A stretch of DNA of 64,000 nucleotides from Alcanivorax jadensis T9 (GCF_000756655.1 NZ_ARXU01000011.1:61443-125442), one strand, 5' to 3'; numbered from the stretch's first letter, positions 1-9,308 are shown. Translations and numbers: made by a program. Notes: generated from the sequence alone by a model not told the origin.

Positions 1-1
1 C

Positions 2-2413
2 CAGGTAGCCAATCGCTTTGCTCCCCGTGTACTGCTCGCCGACGAAGTGGGCCTGGGCAAGACCATCGAAGCCGGCCTGATTCTCCATCAACAATTGCTC
101 AGCGGCCGCGCCAAGCGGGTGCTGGTGGTGGTGCCTTCGCCGCTGGTGCACCAGTGGTTTGTGGAAATGGTGCGCCGTTTCAATCTGCACTTTTCCATTT
201 TCGATGCGGAACGGCTCAACGCCCTGCAGCCGAAAACCAGCATCAAGGACATGCTGGCGCAGATTATCGAAGAGGAAAAAGCGGCAACGGAAAGCGAAGA
301 CGAGGATAACGGAGAGGCCCCAGAGCAGACCTGGGACAACCCCTTCCTCAGTGAACAGCTGATCCTGTGCAGCACCGACTTCCTTGCCGAGTGCGATATC
401 GACCAGCTGGCGGCAGCGGACTGGGATCTGCTGGTGGTGGATGAAGCCCACCACCTGGAATGGGCGCCAGACGCCCCCAGCGATGACTACCAACGGGTAG
501 AGACCATTGCCCGCCAGGCCCGTGGCCTGCTGCTGCTCACCGCCACCCCGGAACAACTCGGCCTGGAAAGCCACTACGCGCGCCTGCGCCTGCTGGACCC
601 GGATCGCTACCCGAGCCTGGAGGCTTTCCGCGAGGAACAGTCCCACTACCAGGACATCGCCAGCCTGGCCGGCAAGCTCCATGACGAGGCCAGCTGGTCC
701 GCGGACCTGAAAGCCGAAGCGGCCCGCCTGCTGCCGGACATGACCATCAGTGAAGACCAGCGCGAAGCGATCCTGGCCGAGTTGCTGGATCGCTCCGGCC
801 CGGGCCGGGTGATGTTCCGCAACACCCGCCACAATATTGCCGGCTTCCCGGCGCGCCACGTGCATGGTATTCCGCTGCCCCTGCCGGAGGAGTACCACTA
901 CGAGAGCGACGAGGAACGGGAAGGTCACCTGCACCCGGAAACCCTGTTCCATGACGATCGCTGGTGCACCCTGGATCCACGGGTGAACTGGTTAGAGCAG
1001 TTCTTTAAGCAGCACCGCAAAGAGAAGGTGCTGGTGATCTGCGCCAACCGCCATACCGCCACCGATCTGCACGCTCACTGCAACTACAAGCTGGGCATGA
1101 ACGTGGCCATGTTCCATGAAGACATGGACCTGATCGAGCGTGACCGGGCTGCCGCCTTCTTCGCCGATGATGTGGATGGTGCCCAGGCGTTGATCTGTTC
1201 CGAGATCGGCTCCGAAGGCCGCAACTTCCAGTTTGCCCATCATCTGGTGCTGTTGGACCTGCCACTGAATCCGGACCTGCTGGAACAGCGCATCGGTCGC
1301 CTGGACCGTATCGGCCAGACCGAAGACATCCAGATCCATGTGCCCTACTTCGAGGGCCATGCCCAGGAAGTGCTGTTCCGCTGGTACCACGAAGGCATGG
1401 ACGCCTTCGAGCACACCAACCCGGCAGGCCACGACATCTACCTGCGCAGTCGCGATGCCCTGGAGCCGCTACTGTGTGGCGACCCGGAATACACCGCCAT
1501 TGATGCCCTGGTGTCGGAGACCCGCGCCGTTGCCGATGAGCTGCATACCCTGATGGAAACCGGACGCGACCGTCTGCTGGAGCTGAGCTCCTTTGACAGC
1601 GAGCGGGCCGAGCAGCTGAAACAGGCCCTGGCGGACTGCGACGAGGACAGCCCCCTGCCCTTCATGCAACGGGTGTTTGATCGCTACGGCGTGGATCAGG
1701 AAGACCATTCCGACACCGCCGTGATCCTCAAGCCCGGCCAGCACATGCGTGATGCCTTCCCCGGGCTGCCGGAAGAAGGGATCACCATGACCGACAGCCG
1801 GGCCACCGCCCTGGCCCGGGATGACATGCAGTTCCTCACCTGGGAACACCCCATGGTCACCGGCAGCCTGGAAATGCTGCTCACCGAACACCGTGGCAAG
1901 GCCGCCGTGAGCCTGCTGAAGAACCCCAAGATCAACCCCGGCACCCTGCTGATCGAGGCCATCTACACCATTGACGCGGTCGCGCCCAAATACCTGCAGG
2001 CAGACCGCTTCCTGCCCACCACGGTGATTCGCCATCTGCTCGATGCCAACGGCAAGAACATCAGCCAGGCAATCAGCCACGACGGGCTCAGCCAGCAGTG
2101 CCACAAGATGGACAAGCCGCTGAGCCGCAAGATCGTCGGCAGCCAGAAACCGCTGCTGGATAAACTGCTCAAGGCCGATGAAGCCCGTGCTGTGGAAGAA
2201 GCCCGCGGTACCATCGACGGCGCCCTGGAAAAAATGCGCCAGGAACAGGGCCATGAACTGGCTCGGCTGAAGGCACTGCAGGCCAAGAACCCGGCGGTGC
2301 GCGACGAGGAAATCCAGGCCCTGGAAGCCCAGACGGAAGCCCTGGAGAAAGTGCTTGGCGAAGCCCGCTGTCAGCTGGAAGCGGTACGTGTGATTGTAGC
2401 CGGCGGAGCGTAA
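2..2413 (+). CDS. rapA: RNA polymerase-associated helicase RapA (HepA), 5' truncated by window edge
   Basis: Swi2/Snf2-type ATPase that binds RNA polymerase and helps recycle it after transcription. The frame is open from base 2, so the true start lies upstream; the GTG at 47 is inside the Walker A motif (DEVGLGKTIEAG) and cannot be the start. About 803 residues are visible against ~968 in E. coli, so the N-terminal Tudor-like part is missing. A DEAHH box lies near visible residue 147, followed by helicase C-terminal motifs (GSEGRNFQF, then QRIGRLDRIGQ) and a charged coiled-coil-like tail. It ends just before a REP-like inverted repeat. The identification is secure. Confidence 0.96.
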   Translation, partial: QVANRFAPRVLLADEVGLGKTIEAGLILHQQLLSGRAKRVLVVVPSPLVHQWFVEMVRRFNLHFSIFDAERLNALQPKTSIKDMLAQIIEEEKAATESEDEDNGEAPEQTWDNPFLSEQLILCSTDFLAECDIDQLAAADWDLLVVDEAHHLEWAPDAPSDDYQRVETIARQARGLLLLTATPEQLGLESHYARLRLLDPDRYPSLEAFREEQSHYQDIASLAGKLHDEASWSADLKAEAARLLPDMTISEDQREAILAELLDRSGPGRVMFRNTRHNIAGFPARHVHGIPLPLPEEYHYESDEEREGHLHPETLFHDDRWCTLDPRVNWLEQFFKQHRKEKVLVICANRHTATDLHAHCNYKLGMNVAMFHEDMDLIERDRAAAFFADDVDGAQALICSEIGSEGRNFQFAHHLVLLDLPLNPDLLEQRIGRLDRIGQTEDIQIHVPYFEGHAQEVLFRWYHEGMDAFEHTNPAGHDIYLRSRDALEPLLCGDPEYTAIDALVSETRAVADELHTLMETGRDRLLELSSFDSERAEQLKQALADCDEDSPLPFMQRVFDRYGVDQEDHSDTAVILKPGQHMRDAFPGLPEEGITMTDSRATALARDDMQFLTWEHPMVTGSLEMLLTEHRGKAAVSLLKNPKINPGTLLIEAIYTIDAVAPKYLQADRFLPTTVIRHLLDANGKNISQAISHDGLSQQCHKMDKPLSRKIVGSQKPLLDKLLKADEARAVEEARGTIDGALEKMRQEQGHELARLKALQAKNPAVRDEEIQALEAQTEALEKVLGEARCQLEAVRVIVAGGA

Positions 2414-2435
2414 AAGCGATCCACCGCCCTCGAAC

Positions 2436-2521
2436 CTGGCGTTGGAGCCTTGCTCGCAAGGCGAAGGCTTCATGGGAGGCGAGCTTGACTCACCCCTTTG
2501 CCTTGCAAGCAAGGCTCCAAC
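2436..2521. repeat. REP-like inverted repeat pair
   Basis: Two 27-base arms around GGAGCCTTGCT and AGCAAGGCTCC face each other with two mismatches and a loop of about 30 bases. They lie between the rapA stop and the esterase start. The arms resemble the GGAGC-type REP words of pseudomonads. A strong hairpin could attenuate transcription from rapA or stabilise its 3' end, but there is no following T-run. Confidence 0.7.
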
Positions 2522-2557
2522 GAAGAAGAGCGGCCCCATGACAGACAAGGACAAAGC

Positions 2558-3217
2558 ATGAGCGAACTGTTGAAGTGTGTGGAAATCGAGCCGGCAGGCG
2601 ACGCCACGGCTACCGTGATCTGGCTGCATGGCCTGGGGGCCAGTGGTAATGATTTCGAGCCCATCGTGCCGGAGTTACAGTTGCCCGCCGGGCTGGATGT
2701 GCGCTTTGTGTTTCCCCATGCGCCGCAGATTCCCGTGACCGTCAACGGTGGCATGGTGATGCCCGCCTGGTACGACATTCTTGCCATGGATATCGACCGC
2801 AAGGTGGACGAGGCCGGGGTACTGGCGTCCGCGGATGCAGTGGATGCCTTGATTGAGCGCGAAATCCAGCGTGGCATTCCCGCCGAGCGGATTGTTATCG
2901 CCGGCTTCTCCCAGGGCGGTGCCGTGGCCTATCAGGCTGCATTGCGCTACCCGCAACAGCTGGCCGGCCTGCTGACCCTGTCCACTTATATGGCCATGCT
3001 GGTCACCCCCTCTACCGCCAATGCGTCCCTGCCGGTGTTGGTCTGCCACGGCAGTCAGGACCCCATGGTGCCGGAAGTGCTCGGCCGCCGGGCAGTAGAT
3101 ACCCTGACCAGCCTGGGCTATCAACCGGAATACCTCACCTACCCCATGGAGCATATGGTCTGTCTGGAGCAGATTCGTGATATCGGGCAATGGCTGAGCA
3201 AGGTGCTCTCGGACTGA
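2558..3217 (+). CDS. Alpha/beta-hydrolase, phospholipase/carboxylesterase (acyl-protein thioesterase) family
   Basis: Serine esterase of the carboxylesterase II / acyl-protein thioesterase family, about 219 residues, the usual family length. The catalytic triad is visible as Ser118 in GFSQGG, Asp168 in HGSQDPMVP and His199 in the PMEHMV segment; the oxyanion motif HGLGASG is near residue 24. No signal peptide, so it is cytoplasmic. I chose the ATG at 2558 because the protein starts in register with the family there; upstream codons read through the REP-like repeat. It stands alone between rapA and the convergent cytochrome oxidase genes. The physiological substrate cannot be told from sequence. 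Confidence 0.92.
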   Translation: MSELLKCVEIEPAGDATATVIWLHGLGASGNDFEPIVPELQLPAGLDVRFVFPHAPQIPVTVNGGMVMPAWYDILAMDIDRKVDEAGVLASADAVDALIEREIQRGIPAERIVIAGFSQGGAVAYQAALRYPQQLAGLLTLSTYMAMLVTPSTANASLPVLVCHGSQDPMVPEVLGRRAVDTLTSLGYQPEYLTYPMEHMVCLEQIRDIGQWLSKVLSD

Positions 3218-3274
3218 TCCTCCTCTTGTCGGTTACTCTATTGAAGCCTTGCTCACACCATGCGAGGTCGAAAC

Positions 3275-3311
3275 AAAAAAAGCCGCGCCCCTTTCGGAGC
3301 GCGGCTTTTTT
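3275..3311. terminator. Bidirectional rho-independent terminator
   Basis: The stem AGCCGCGC / GCGCGGCT (3281-3288 with 3299-3306) is flanked by an A-run on the left and a T-run on the right. It can end transcription of the esterase on the plus strand and of the oxidase operon on the minus strand. Confidence 0.9.
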
Positions 3312-3347
3312 CGTGTTACCTGCAGCGTGTAGCGTGCTGCGACCTGC

Positions 3348-4226
3348 TTACAACCAGTAAACGGTCACGAACAGGAACAGCCATACCACGTCCACGAAGT
3401 GCCAGTACCAGGCACCTGCTTCCCAGGCAAAGCAGTTATCCGGGCTGAAGTGCCCCTTGATAACACGGATCAGGGTGATAAACAGGAAGATGGTACCGAT
3501 GGTCACGTGGGCACCGTGGAAACCGGTGAGCAGGAAGAACAGACTCCCGTAGATACCCGCATCCAGGGTCAGACCCATGTCATAGGCGTGCACATATTCC
3601 AGACCCTGCAGGCCCAGGAAGATAACGCCCAGCACCACGGTAATGGCCTGGAAGATGATCAGCTTGCCGCGCTGGTTTTCCAGCAGGGCATGGTGAGCAA
3701 TGGTCAGGGTAATGGAGCTGACCAGCAGGATGGCGGTGTTGATGGCCGGCAGACCCCAGGCACCCATGGGGGTGGTGGTGGTACCGTCCGGAGTCACGGT
3801 CAGGGGCCACATGGCCTGGAAACCCGGCCACAGCACTTCGTGGGTCATGGCATTGGAGCCTTCACCAGACAACCACGGAATGATCAGCCAACGGGTGTAG
3901 AACATGGCGCCGAAGAAGGCGGCAAAGAACATCACCTCGGAAAAGATGAACCACAACATGCCCTGACGGTAGGAGCCGCCCAGCTGATTGCTGTGCAGAC
4001 CGCCCACGGATTCCTTGATGGTATCGCGCCACCAGGCGGCAATGACCAGCAGCAACCAGGCCAGACCGATGAAGAACAGCGGCTTGCCGAAGAAGTTCGG
4101 CTCCATGGTGTCCATGGTGCTCTGCTGAATGAACTTGGCACCGCCAATGGCGGTCAGGAACAGGCCGATGGACGCGGTCAGCGGCCAGGGGCTGCTCTCG
4201 GGAACGTAATACTTGTCAGTAGCCAT
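3348..4226 (-). CDS. ctaE: Cytochrome c oxidase subunit III
   Basis: Core membrane subunit III of the aa3/caa3-type terminal oxidase, 292 residues. It begins MATDKYYVPES and has a family-typical series of about seven hydrophobic segments, the loop FYTRWLIIPW, and the conserved C-terminal FHGAHVTIGT and WYWHFVDVVWLFLF stretches. It is the last gene of ctaC-ctaD-ctaG-ctaE, 29 bases after ctaG, and is followed directly by the strong terminator. This order is the usual one in pseudomonads. Confidence 0.97.
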   Translation of the reverse strand: MATDKYYVPESSPWPLTASIGLFLTAIGGAKFIQQSTMDTMEPNFFGKPLFFIGLAWLLLVIAAWWRDTIKESVGGLHSNQLGGSYRQGMLWFIFSEVMFFAAFFGAMFYTRWLIIPWLSGEGSNAMTHEVLWPGFQAMWPLTVTPDGTTTTPMGAWGLPAINTAILLVSSITLTIAHHALLENQRGKLIIFQAITVVLGVIFLGLQGLEYVHAYDMGLTLDAGIYGSLFFLLTGFHGAHVTIGTIFLFITLIRVIKGHFSPDNCFAWEAGAWYWHFVDVVWLFLFVTVYWL

Positions 4227-4255
4227 TCGAAAATCTCCTCTACAACCGGCTGTTA

Positions 4256-4831
4256 TCAGTTCACAGCCACGCTGTTATTTTTACCGGCGACCCGCTCTGT
4301 CACATCGAAGATCGTATAGGACAGAGTGAATTGGTTTATATGACGTGGAATTTCCGGGTCCAGATAGAAAATCATCGGCATGTCCTTACGCTCACCTGCG
4401 GCCAGGGTCTGCTGGTCGAAGCAGAAACACTGGGTCTTGTGCAGGTAGCGCGCAGCTTCTCCCGGAGTTACCGAAGGAATGCTCTGGGTAATCATGTCCT
4501 TTGAGGTCGGGTTGCTGGCATAAAAATGTACCAGGGTAATTTCCCCCGGATGCACCTTGACCCGCTTGGTCTCAGAGGTGAATTCACCGCTGATGCCGTC
4601 GCCTTTCTGGGTAATGAATTCCACCGTCACGGTACGATCCGCCACCACCTGTTCGGGAACCTCGGTGGCGGCCGTACTGGATGTCTTGCCGTTCAGGCCG
4701 GTGATGTCACAGATAACGTTATAGAACGGCACCATGAGGAAGGCGAAGCCGAACATGGCTACCGCCCAGATCAACAGCTTCTTCAGCGTACGCTTGTTGC
4801 GTTCTTCCACGCTGAGCTGTTTTTCACTCAT
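4256..4831 (-). CDS. ctaG: Cytochrome c oxidase assembly protein CtaG (Cox11)
   Basis: Copper chaperone that inserts CuB into subunit I. 191 residues: a cytoplasmic N-terminus, one membrane anchor (about 18-40), then a periplasmic Ig-like domain. The copper-binding pair Cys135-x-Cys137 in TQCFCFDQQ and the preceding GEAARYLHK stretch are intact. It lies between ctaD and ctaE with short gaps, as in most bacterial aa3 operons, supporting co-expression with its client CtaD. Confidence 0.97.
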   Translation of the reverse strand: MSEKQLSVEERNKRTLKKLLIWAVAMFGFAFLMVPFYNVICDITGLNGKTSSTAATEVPEQVVADRTVTVEFITQKGDGISGEFTSETKRVKVHPGEITLVHFYASNPTSKDMITQSIPSVTPGEAARYLHKTQCFCFDQQTLAAGERKDMPMIFYLDPEIPRHINQFTLSYTIFDVTERVAGKNNSVAVN

Positions 4832-4858
4832 GGTGCCCGCTCCTGTCCGTTACCAGAC

Positions 4859-6466
4859 TTACTTGACCACCGGCGGGGTGTCGTAGGTGTGGAACGGCGC
4901 CGGAGACGGCACTTCCCATTCCAGACCTTCGGCCCCATCCCACGGCTTGGCCGCTGCTTTTTCGCCTTTCTTCATGGCGCACAGCACGGCGACCGCCAGG
5001 AACAGCAACTGGGACAGACCGAACCAGAAGCCACCAATGGAAATCCAGAAGTTGTAGTCCGCAAACTGCAGCGCGTAATCAGCGTAACGACGCGGCATGC
5101 CGGCCAGACCCACGAAGTGCATGGGGAAGAACAGCAGGTTGGCGGAAATCAGGGAGTTCCAGAAGTGCAGTTCACCCAGGGTCTTGTTGGGCATCACGCC
5201 GGACCACTTCGGCAGCCAGTAGTAGGCAGCGGCGAAGATGGAGAAGATGGCGCCGGTCACCAGTACATAGTGGAAGTGAGCCACTACGAAGTAGGTGTCG
5301 TGGTACTGGAAGTCCACCGGGGTAATCGCCAGCATCAGGCCGGACAGACCACCACAGGTAAACAGCACCACAAAGGCAATCGCCCACTTCATTGGCAGCT
5401 CAAAGCTCATGGAGCCGCGCCACATGGTAGCCACCCAGTTGAACACCTTCACACCCGTGGGTACGGAGATCAGCATGGTCATGTACATGAAGAACAGGGT
5501 ACCGGCCAGCGGCATGCCTACGGTGAACATGTGGTGAGCCCATACCACGAAGGACAGCAGCGCAATGGACGCGGTGGCGTACACCATGGAGGCGTAACCA
5601 AACAGCGGCTTGCGGGCAAAGGCCGGAATGATCGCTGACACGATACCGAAGCTCGGCAGGATCATGATGTACACCTCGGGGTGCCCGAAGAACCAGAACA
5701 CGTGCTGGAACAGTACCGGGTCACCGCCGCCGGCGGCATCGAAGAAGCTGGTGCCGAAGTGACGGTCAGTCAGCATCATGGTCACTGCACCGGCCAGTAC
5801 CGGGATTACCGCGATCAGCAGGAAGGCGGTGATCAGCCAGGTCCAGACGAACAGCGGCATCTTCATCAGAGTCATGCCCGGGGCACGCATGTTGAAGACG
5901 GTAACGACCACGTTGATGGCGCCCATGATGGAAGAAATACCCATCATGTGAACGGACAAGATGAACAGGTCCGTGGAATCCGGGCCATATTTGGTGGACA
6001 GCGGTGCGTAGAAGGTCCAGCCGAAGTTCGGCGCACTGGGGTTACCGTCACCAAAGGCACTCATCAGCACAGAGCCAATAAGAATCGTGAAGGCGAACGG
6101 CAGAATCCAGAAGGACCAGTTGTTCATCCGCGGCAGCGCCATATCCGGCGCGCCGATCATCAATGGAATCATCCAGTTGGCCAGGCCAACCGTGGCGGGC
6201 ATTACCGCACCAAACACCATGATCAGACCATGCACGGTGGTCATCTGGTTGAAGAATTCCGGATCGACAAACTGCATGCCGGGCTCGAGCAGCTCGGCAC
6301 GGATTACCATGGCCATGAAGCCGCCAGCGAGGAACATGGCAAAGCTGAACCACAGGTACAGAGTACCGATATCTTTGTGGTTAGTGCTGAACAGCCAACG
6401 TTTCAGGCCGGTCGGGGCGTGGTGATGATCGTGGTGATCATCATGGGTTGCAGCTGCAGTAGACAT
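4859..6466 (-). CDS. ctaD: Cytochrome c oxidase subunit I
   Basis: Catalytic heme-copper subunit, 535 residues, reducing O2 to water and pumping protons. Ligands are visible: His79 (heme a) in TTVHGL; His262-Pro-Glu264-Val-Tyr266 (CuB ligand with the cross-linked Tyr); His311-His312 (CuB); His397 and His399 (heme a3 and heme a) in the VVAHFHYVL segment. The presence of Glu264 and the YHDTYFVVAHFH form place it in the A-type oxidases. A His-rich N-terminus (residues 8-16) precedes the first helix. Twelve or so hydrophobic segments follow. It is second in the operon, 14 bases after ctaC. Confidence 0.98.
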   Translation of the reverse strand: MSTAAATHDDHHDHHHAPTGLKRWLFSTNHKDIGTLYLWFSFAMFLAGGFMAMVIRAELLEPGMQFVDPEFFNQMTTVHGLIMVFGAVMPATVGLANWMIPLMIGAPDMALPRMNNWSFWILPFAFTILIGSVLMSAFGDGNPSAPNFGWTFYAPLSTKYGPDSTDLFILSVHMMGISSIMGAINVVVTVFNMRAPGMTLMKMPLFVWTWLITAFLLIAVIPVLAGAVTMMLTDRHFGTSFFDAAGGGDPVLFQHVFWFFGHPEVYIMILPSFGIVSAIIPAFARKPLFGYASMVYATASIALLSFVVWAHHMFTVGMPLAGTLFFMYMTMLISVPTGVKVFNWVATMWRGSMSFELPMKWAIAFVVLFTCGGLSGLMLAITPVDFQYHDTYFVVAHFHYVLVTGAIFSIFAAAYYWLPKWSGVMPNKTLGELHFWNSLISANLLFFPMHFVGLAGMPRRYADYALQFADYNFWISIGGFWFGLSQLLFLAVAVLCAMKKGEKAAAKPWDGAEGLEWEVPSPAPFHTYDTPPVVK

Positions 6467-6480
6467 TGCTATCCCCTCCC

Positions 6481-7689
6481 TTATTCGTGGTCGTTAACGT
6501 CGGCGGGCTGGATCAGATCGCCGGTATCGTTGCCGAAAGCGTTACGCTCGTAGGTGACCACTGCCGCAATCTGGCGCGGGGTCAACTGAGCCTTGAATGC
6601 AGGCATGGCAGCACGGCCATTGACCAGCACATCGATGTGTTCGTTCAGGTATTCCGGCTTGGTAGAGAAGTCAGTGCCCGCAAACGGCAGACCGATACCG
6701 CCTTCACCATTGGCACCGTGACACAGGGCACAGGCACTGGCGTAAGTCTGCTTGCCTTCTTCCATGGCCTGATCGAGACCGGTGAACGGGGTCAGATCCG
6801 GACCGGAAGCGGCTTTCTCTTTCTCTTCAGCAACCCAGGTCTTGAACTCGTCTTGAGTGACCACTTCTACAGCGATGGGCATGAAGGCGTGGTTCTTGCC
6901 ACACAATTCCGCACACTGACCGTAGTAAGTGCCTTCTTTACCTTCCGGCACCAGCGCCCACATTTCATTGACGAAACCGGGGATAGCGTCTTTCTTGCCG
7001 CCGAAATCGGGGATCCAGAAAGAGTGGATCACGTCATCAGAGGTGACCAGGAAACGAACTTTCTGACCCGAAGGAATGATCAGTTTGTTATCCACTTCCA
7101 GCTGGTAGTTGTGGTCTTTCTCGGGAGCTTCTTTACCAACCAGCTCTTTCGCAGTGCCATAGGGGAACAGACCACCGGCCAGAACCGGGTTGTGGTACTG
7201 CTCCGGCGGCGTGGCCAGGTTGGAGAAGAACGACACACCAATATCGTTATCGTTTTCGTAGGTCAGATACTCGTAGCTCCACTTCCAGCGGTAGCCGGTG
7301 ACCTTCACCGTCAGCTCGGACTCGGCGCTGTCGTCAATCTGCACCAGAACGCGGGTAGCAGGCACCGCCATGGCAATCAGAATCACGAAGGGAATCACGG
7401 TCCAGAGCACTTCCAGGAAGACGTTTTCATGGAAGGAGGACGGATTGGGGTTCTTGGCGCGGCGGTGGCTGATCATGGAGTACACGATCAGGCCAAACAC
7501 CAGCAGACCAATGACGGTCACAATCCAGAGAACGGTGGTGTGAAGATCTTGAATATCCTGACTGACCTGGGTCACCCCTGGTCGCAGGTCGAGTTCGGAA
7601 CGTTCGGTCCAGTCGCTGGCGAAGGTCATACCACTGATCATCAGTGACGTCAGACCAACCGCCGCGCGGTGGAACAGAGTTGACTGCAT
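6481..7689 (-). CDS. ctaC: Cytochrome c oxidase subunit II with fused cytochrome c domain (caa3 type)
   Basis: Electron entry subunit, 402 residues from the ATG at 7689, preceded by a GGGAG ribosome site; a longer reading to 7731 lacks one. Signal peptide (1-25), two membrane helices (50-70 and 90-110), then the cupredoxin domain with CuA ligands His222, Cys259, Cys263, His267 and Met270. A C-terminal extension carries a CALCH heme-c site (320-324), making this a caa3-type subunit that can hold its own cytochrome c. First gene of the oxidase operon. Confidence 0.97.
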   Translation of the reverse strand: MQSTLFHRAAVGLTSLMISGMTFASDWTERSELDLRPGVTQVSQDIQDLHTTVLWIVTVIGLLVFGLIVYSMISHRRAKNPNPSSFHENVFLEVLWTVIPFVILIAMAVPATRVLVQIDDSAESELTVKVTGYRWKWSYEYLTYENDNDIGVSFFSNLATPPEQYHNPVLAGGLFPYGTAKELVGKEAPEKDHNYQLEVDNKLIIPSGQKVRFLVTSDDVIHSFWIPDFGGKKDAIPGFVNEMWALVPEGKEGTYYGQCAELCGKNHAFMPIAVEVVTQDEFKTWVAEEKEKAASGPDLTPFTGLDQAMEEGKQTYASACALCHGANGEGGIGLPFAGTDFSTKPEYLNEHIDVLVNGRAAMPAFKAQLTPRQIAAVVTYERNAFGNDTGDLIQPADVNDHE

Positions 7690-8089
7690 GCGTTTGCTCC
7701 CTGTTTTCCCCAGCATGGCCTCGAAGGGCACGCTTGTTCTTTGCCGTCACCGGCACCTGGAAAGCGAAGTTTCAGGATGATGCCGTGGAGCCGCAGCCAA
7801 CGCCTAGTCCCGCAGACCTCAGCGACCAAGGGGGCGGCCACTAACAGGGATCGTGCGGACGGCAAAATCCAATAAAATCAAATAGCTAGAAATCAGCACG
7901 CTCGATTTCACCAGATCGCCACAGGTGCGGCAAATTGCCCCACTGCATATATGGGCGCCAACTCTAGTCATTCGCTTGGCCAAAGTCCAGCCGAAAGGTA
8001 GGGTTTATCAAGCCTTTCAGGCAGATACGAGCCCTCCTCATCGTGCTAGACTCCGCTCCCCTTTACCACACACAGCTTGTACCACATCC
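7690..8089. other. Divergent intergenic region between ctaC and the DUF1820 gene
   Basis: About 400 bases with no convincing gene. An AT-rich tract at roughly 7863-7890 is the likeliest place for the ctaC promoter on the minus strand, and TAGACT at 8047-8052 is a possible -10 for the plus-strand DUF1820 gene. I cannot assign -35 boxes with confidence and see no clear Fnr/Anr dyad. Confidence 0.35.
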
Positions 8090-8419
8090 ATGTCAAAACG
8101 ACGTCAAATCTACCGGGTGATATTCCAGAATCAGGGTCATGTGTACGAGATCTATGCCTCGCAGATATACCAAAGCGACCTGTACGGGTTCGTCGAGGTA
8201 GAGGAGTTTCTGTTCGGGGAAAGGGCCAGCCTGGTGGTGGACCCGGGAGAGGAAAAGCTGAAACGGGAATTCAACGACGTGATGCGTTCCTTTATTCCCC
8301 TGCACGCGGTGATCCGTATCGACGAGGTGGAAAAGGAAGGTGTCGGCAAGATCATGGAATCCAGTGGCGGCAACATCACGGCCTTCCCCATGCCCCCCGG
8401 GCCGGCGCCGAAGAAGTAA
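8090..8419 (+). CDS. DUF1820 family protein
   Basis: Small soluble protein of 109 residues, typical for the gammaproteobacterial DUF1820 family, beginning MSKRRQIYRVIFQNQG. It has an N-terminal beta-rich start (YRVIFQNQGHVYEIYA), a central acidic region, and a proline-rich end. Function is unknown in the family. It lies between the two halves of the oxidase locus, read divergently from ctaC; nothing here shows that it takes part in oxidase assembly. Confidence 0.88.
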   Translation: MSKRRQIYRVIFQNQGHVYEIYASQIYQSDLYGFVEVEEFLFGERASLVVDPGEEKLKREFNDVMRSFIPLHAVIRIDEVEKEGVGKIMESSGGNITAFPMPPGPAPKK

Positions 8420-8584
8420 GGCGCCTCCACTGTGGGCAACAGGCAAAAAAGAAGGGCGCCAGTCTCGCTGAACGCCCCGAGGGTTGCCTGATGTTACAAG
8501 AGGAGAAAACGTGTCTTGCTTACATGATTTGTCCGGCGAGAACGATAAAGGTTCCGTCAGCGGATAAAAAAACCAATATCGGCC
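8420..8584. other. Intergenic stretch without a recognised feature
   Basis: After the DUF1820 stop there is a weak GGCAAC / GTTGCC inverted repeat spanning 8432-8488 but no T-run, so I do not call it a terminator. Nothing else is recognisable up to the small minus-strand gene. Confidence 0.4.
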
Positions 8585-8701
8585 TCAAACCCGGGATTTG
8601 AACGAATCCCGCAACGGCTCGCCGGTATTCAGCGCCACCTGCTCCGCGCGGGCCAGCAGCCGCACGAACAGAACCACCATCACTCGGGTCATCCATTCCA
8701 T
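8585..8701 (-). CDS. Possible 38-residue small protein
   Basis: Short frame beginning MEWMTRVMVVLFVRLLAR, with a hydrophobic/amphipathic N-terminal half and a charged tail. The support is a well-placed ribosome site: GGAGG seven bases before the ATG at 8701. I do not recognise a family. It lies downstream of, and on the same strand as, the DUF2909 gene. It could be a membrane-associated small protein or chance coding. Confidence 0.35.
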   Translation of the reverse strand: MEWMTRVMVVLFVRLLARAEQVALNTGEPLRDSFKSRV

Positions 8702-8890
8702 AACGCAGCCTCCAGAAAATGAAAGAGGTGGGTGAAGCGCATCCTGCTCCCTGGTCATCCGTAACTGACCCTTCACCACATTTGCCCGCACCGGCGGGCT
8801 CAGCAAGTCAGAGGTCCGCCAGAAGGATAAGTTCGAGGTGATAACGCGCTTTTACCTGACTTTTACAACCGGCTTCTATTAATAGAAGGG

Positions 8891-9148
8891 TTATTGCGCC
8901 TGGTCAGTCTGCTCAATGGGCTGGCCGTAACGCTTGGTGGGATTCACATCATGGGGCTGAATCCAGCCCATCACCATGCTCAGCAGAATGAACAGGAAGA
9001 TCACCGCCGAAAAGCCTACCCGCCAGGCCAGGGCACGCATGGTCTTGCCGGACTTGCCGTCGTCCTTGACCAGAGAGAACAGGGCCCGCCCCAGCGAAAC
9101 CACTGCCGCAATCAACAGCACGATGACAATCAGTTTCACCCACCACAT
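8891..9148 (-). CDS. Twin transmembrane protein, DUF2909 family
   Basis: 85 residues from the ATG at 9148, with a GGAGTG site upstream; longer readings have no ribosome site. Two hydrophobic segments (about 4-22 and 40-62) are joined by a short basic loop, KDDGKSGK, the twin-TM layout of DUF2909. In pseudomonads this gene lies between coIII and SURF1, so a role in oxidase assembly is plausible. Here it is on the minus strand, divergent from SURF1. Confidence 0.85.
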   Translation of the reverse strand: MWWVKLIVIVLLIAAVVSLGRALFSLVKDDGKSGKTMRALAWRVGFSAVIFLFILLSMVMGWIQPHDVNPTKRYGQPIEQTDQAQ

Positions 9149-9209
9149 AAAATCACTCCGTCTCGATGGCCCTTCACCCTCACTTGGCGGCAAATCGGGT
9201 TTTACTATG

Positions 9210-9229
9210 TACAATGTGCTGCCATTGTA
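9210..9229. promoter_or_regulatory. Dyad TACAAT-N8-ATTGTA between DUF2909 and SURF1
   Basis: A perfect 6-base inverted repeat lies about 80 bases before the SURF1 start and 60 bases before the DUF2909 start. TACAAT could be a -10 element, read on either strand. It resembles the dyad at 18211-18230. The function is unproven. Confidence 0.3.
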
Positions 9230-9308
9230 ATGGCCGCACCTGCCAGTGCACGCACTATTGCGCTGCACCCCGTTCAGAACGGATGCTGCAGCCGCGAGAG
9301 CAAAGATC

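Noticed and set aside
2436..2521. Rho-independent terminator after rapA
   Set aside because: The hairpin is strong but its loop is ~30 bases and no T-run follows.
1469..2629. 386-codon frame antisense to rapA
   Set aside because: Shadow of rapA; no family signature, and it runs through the REP-like repeat.
3399..7647. Several 290-390 codon frames antisense to ctaE, ctaG, ctaD and ctaC
   Set aside because: All lie opposite well-identified oxidase genes and show the same shadow composition.
8432..8488. Terminator after the DUF1820 gene
   Set aside because: Only a weak, widely spaced GGCAAC/GTTGCC repeat and no T-run.
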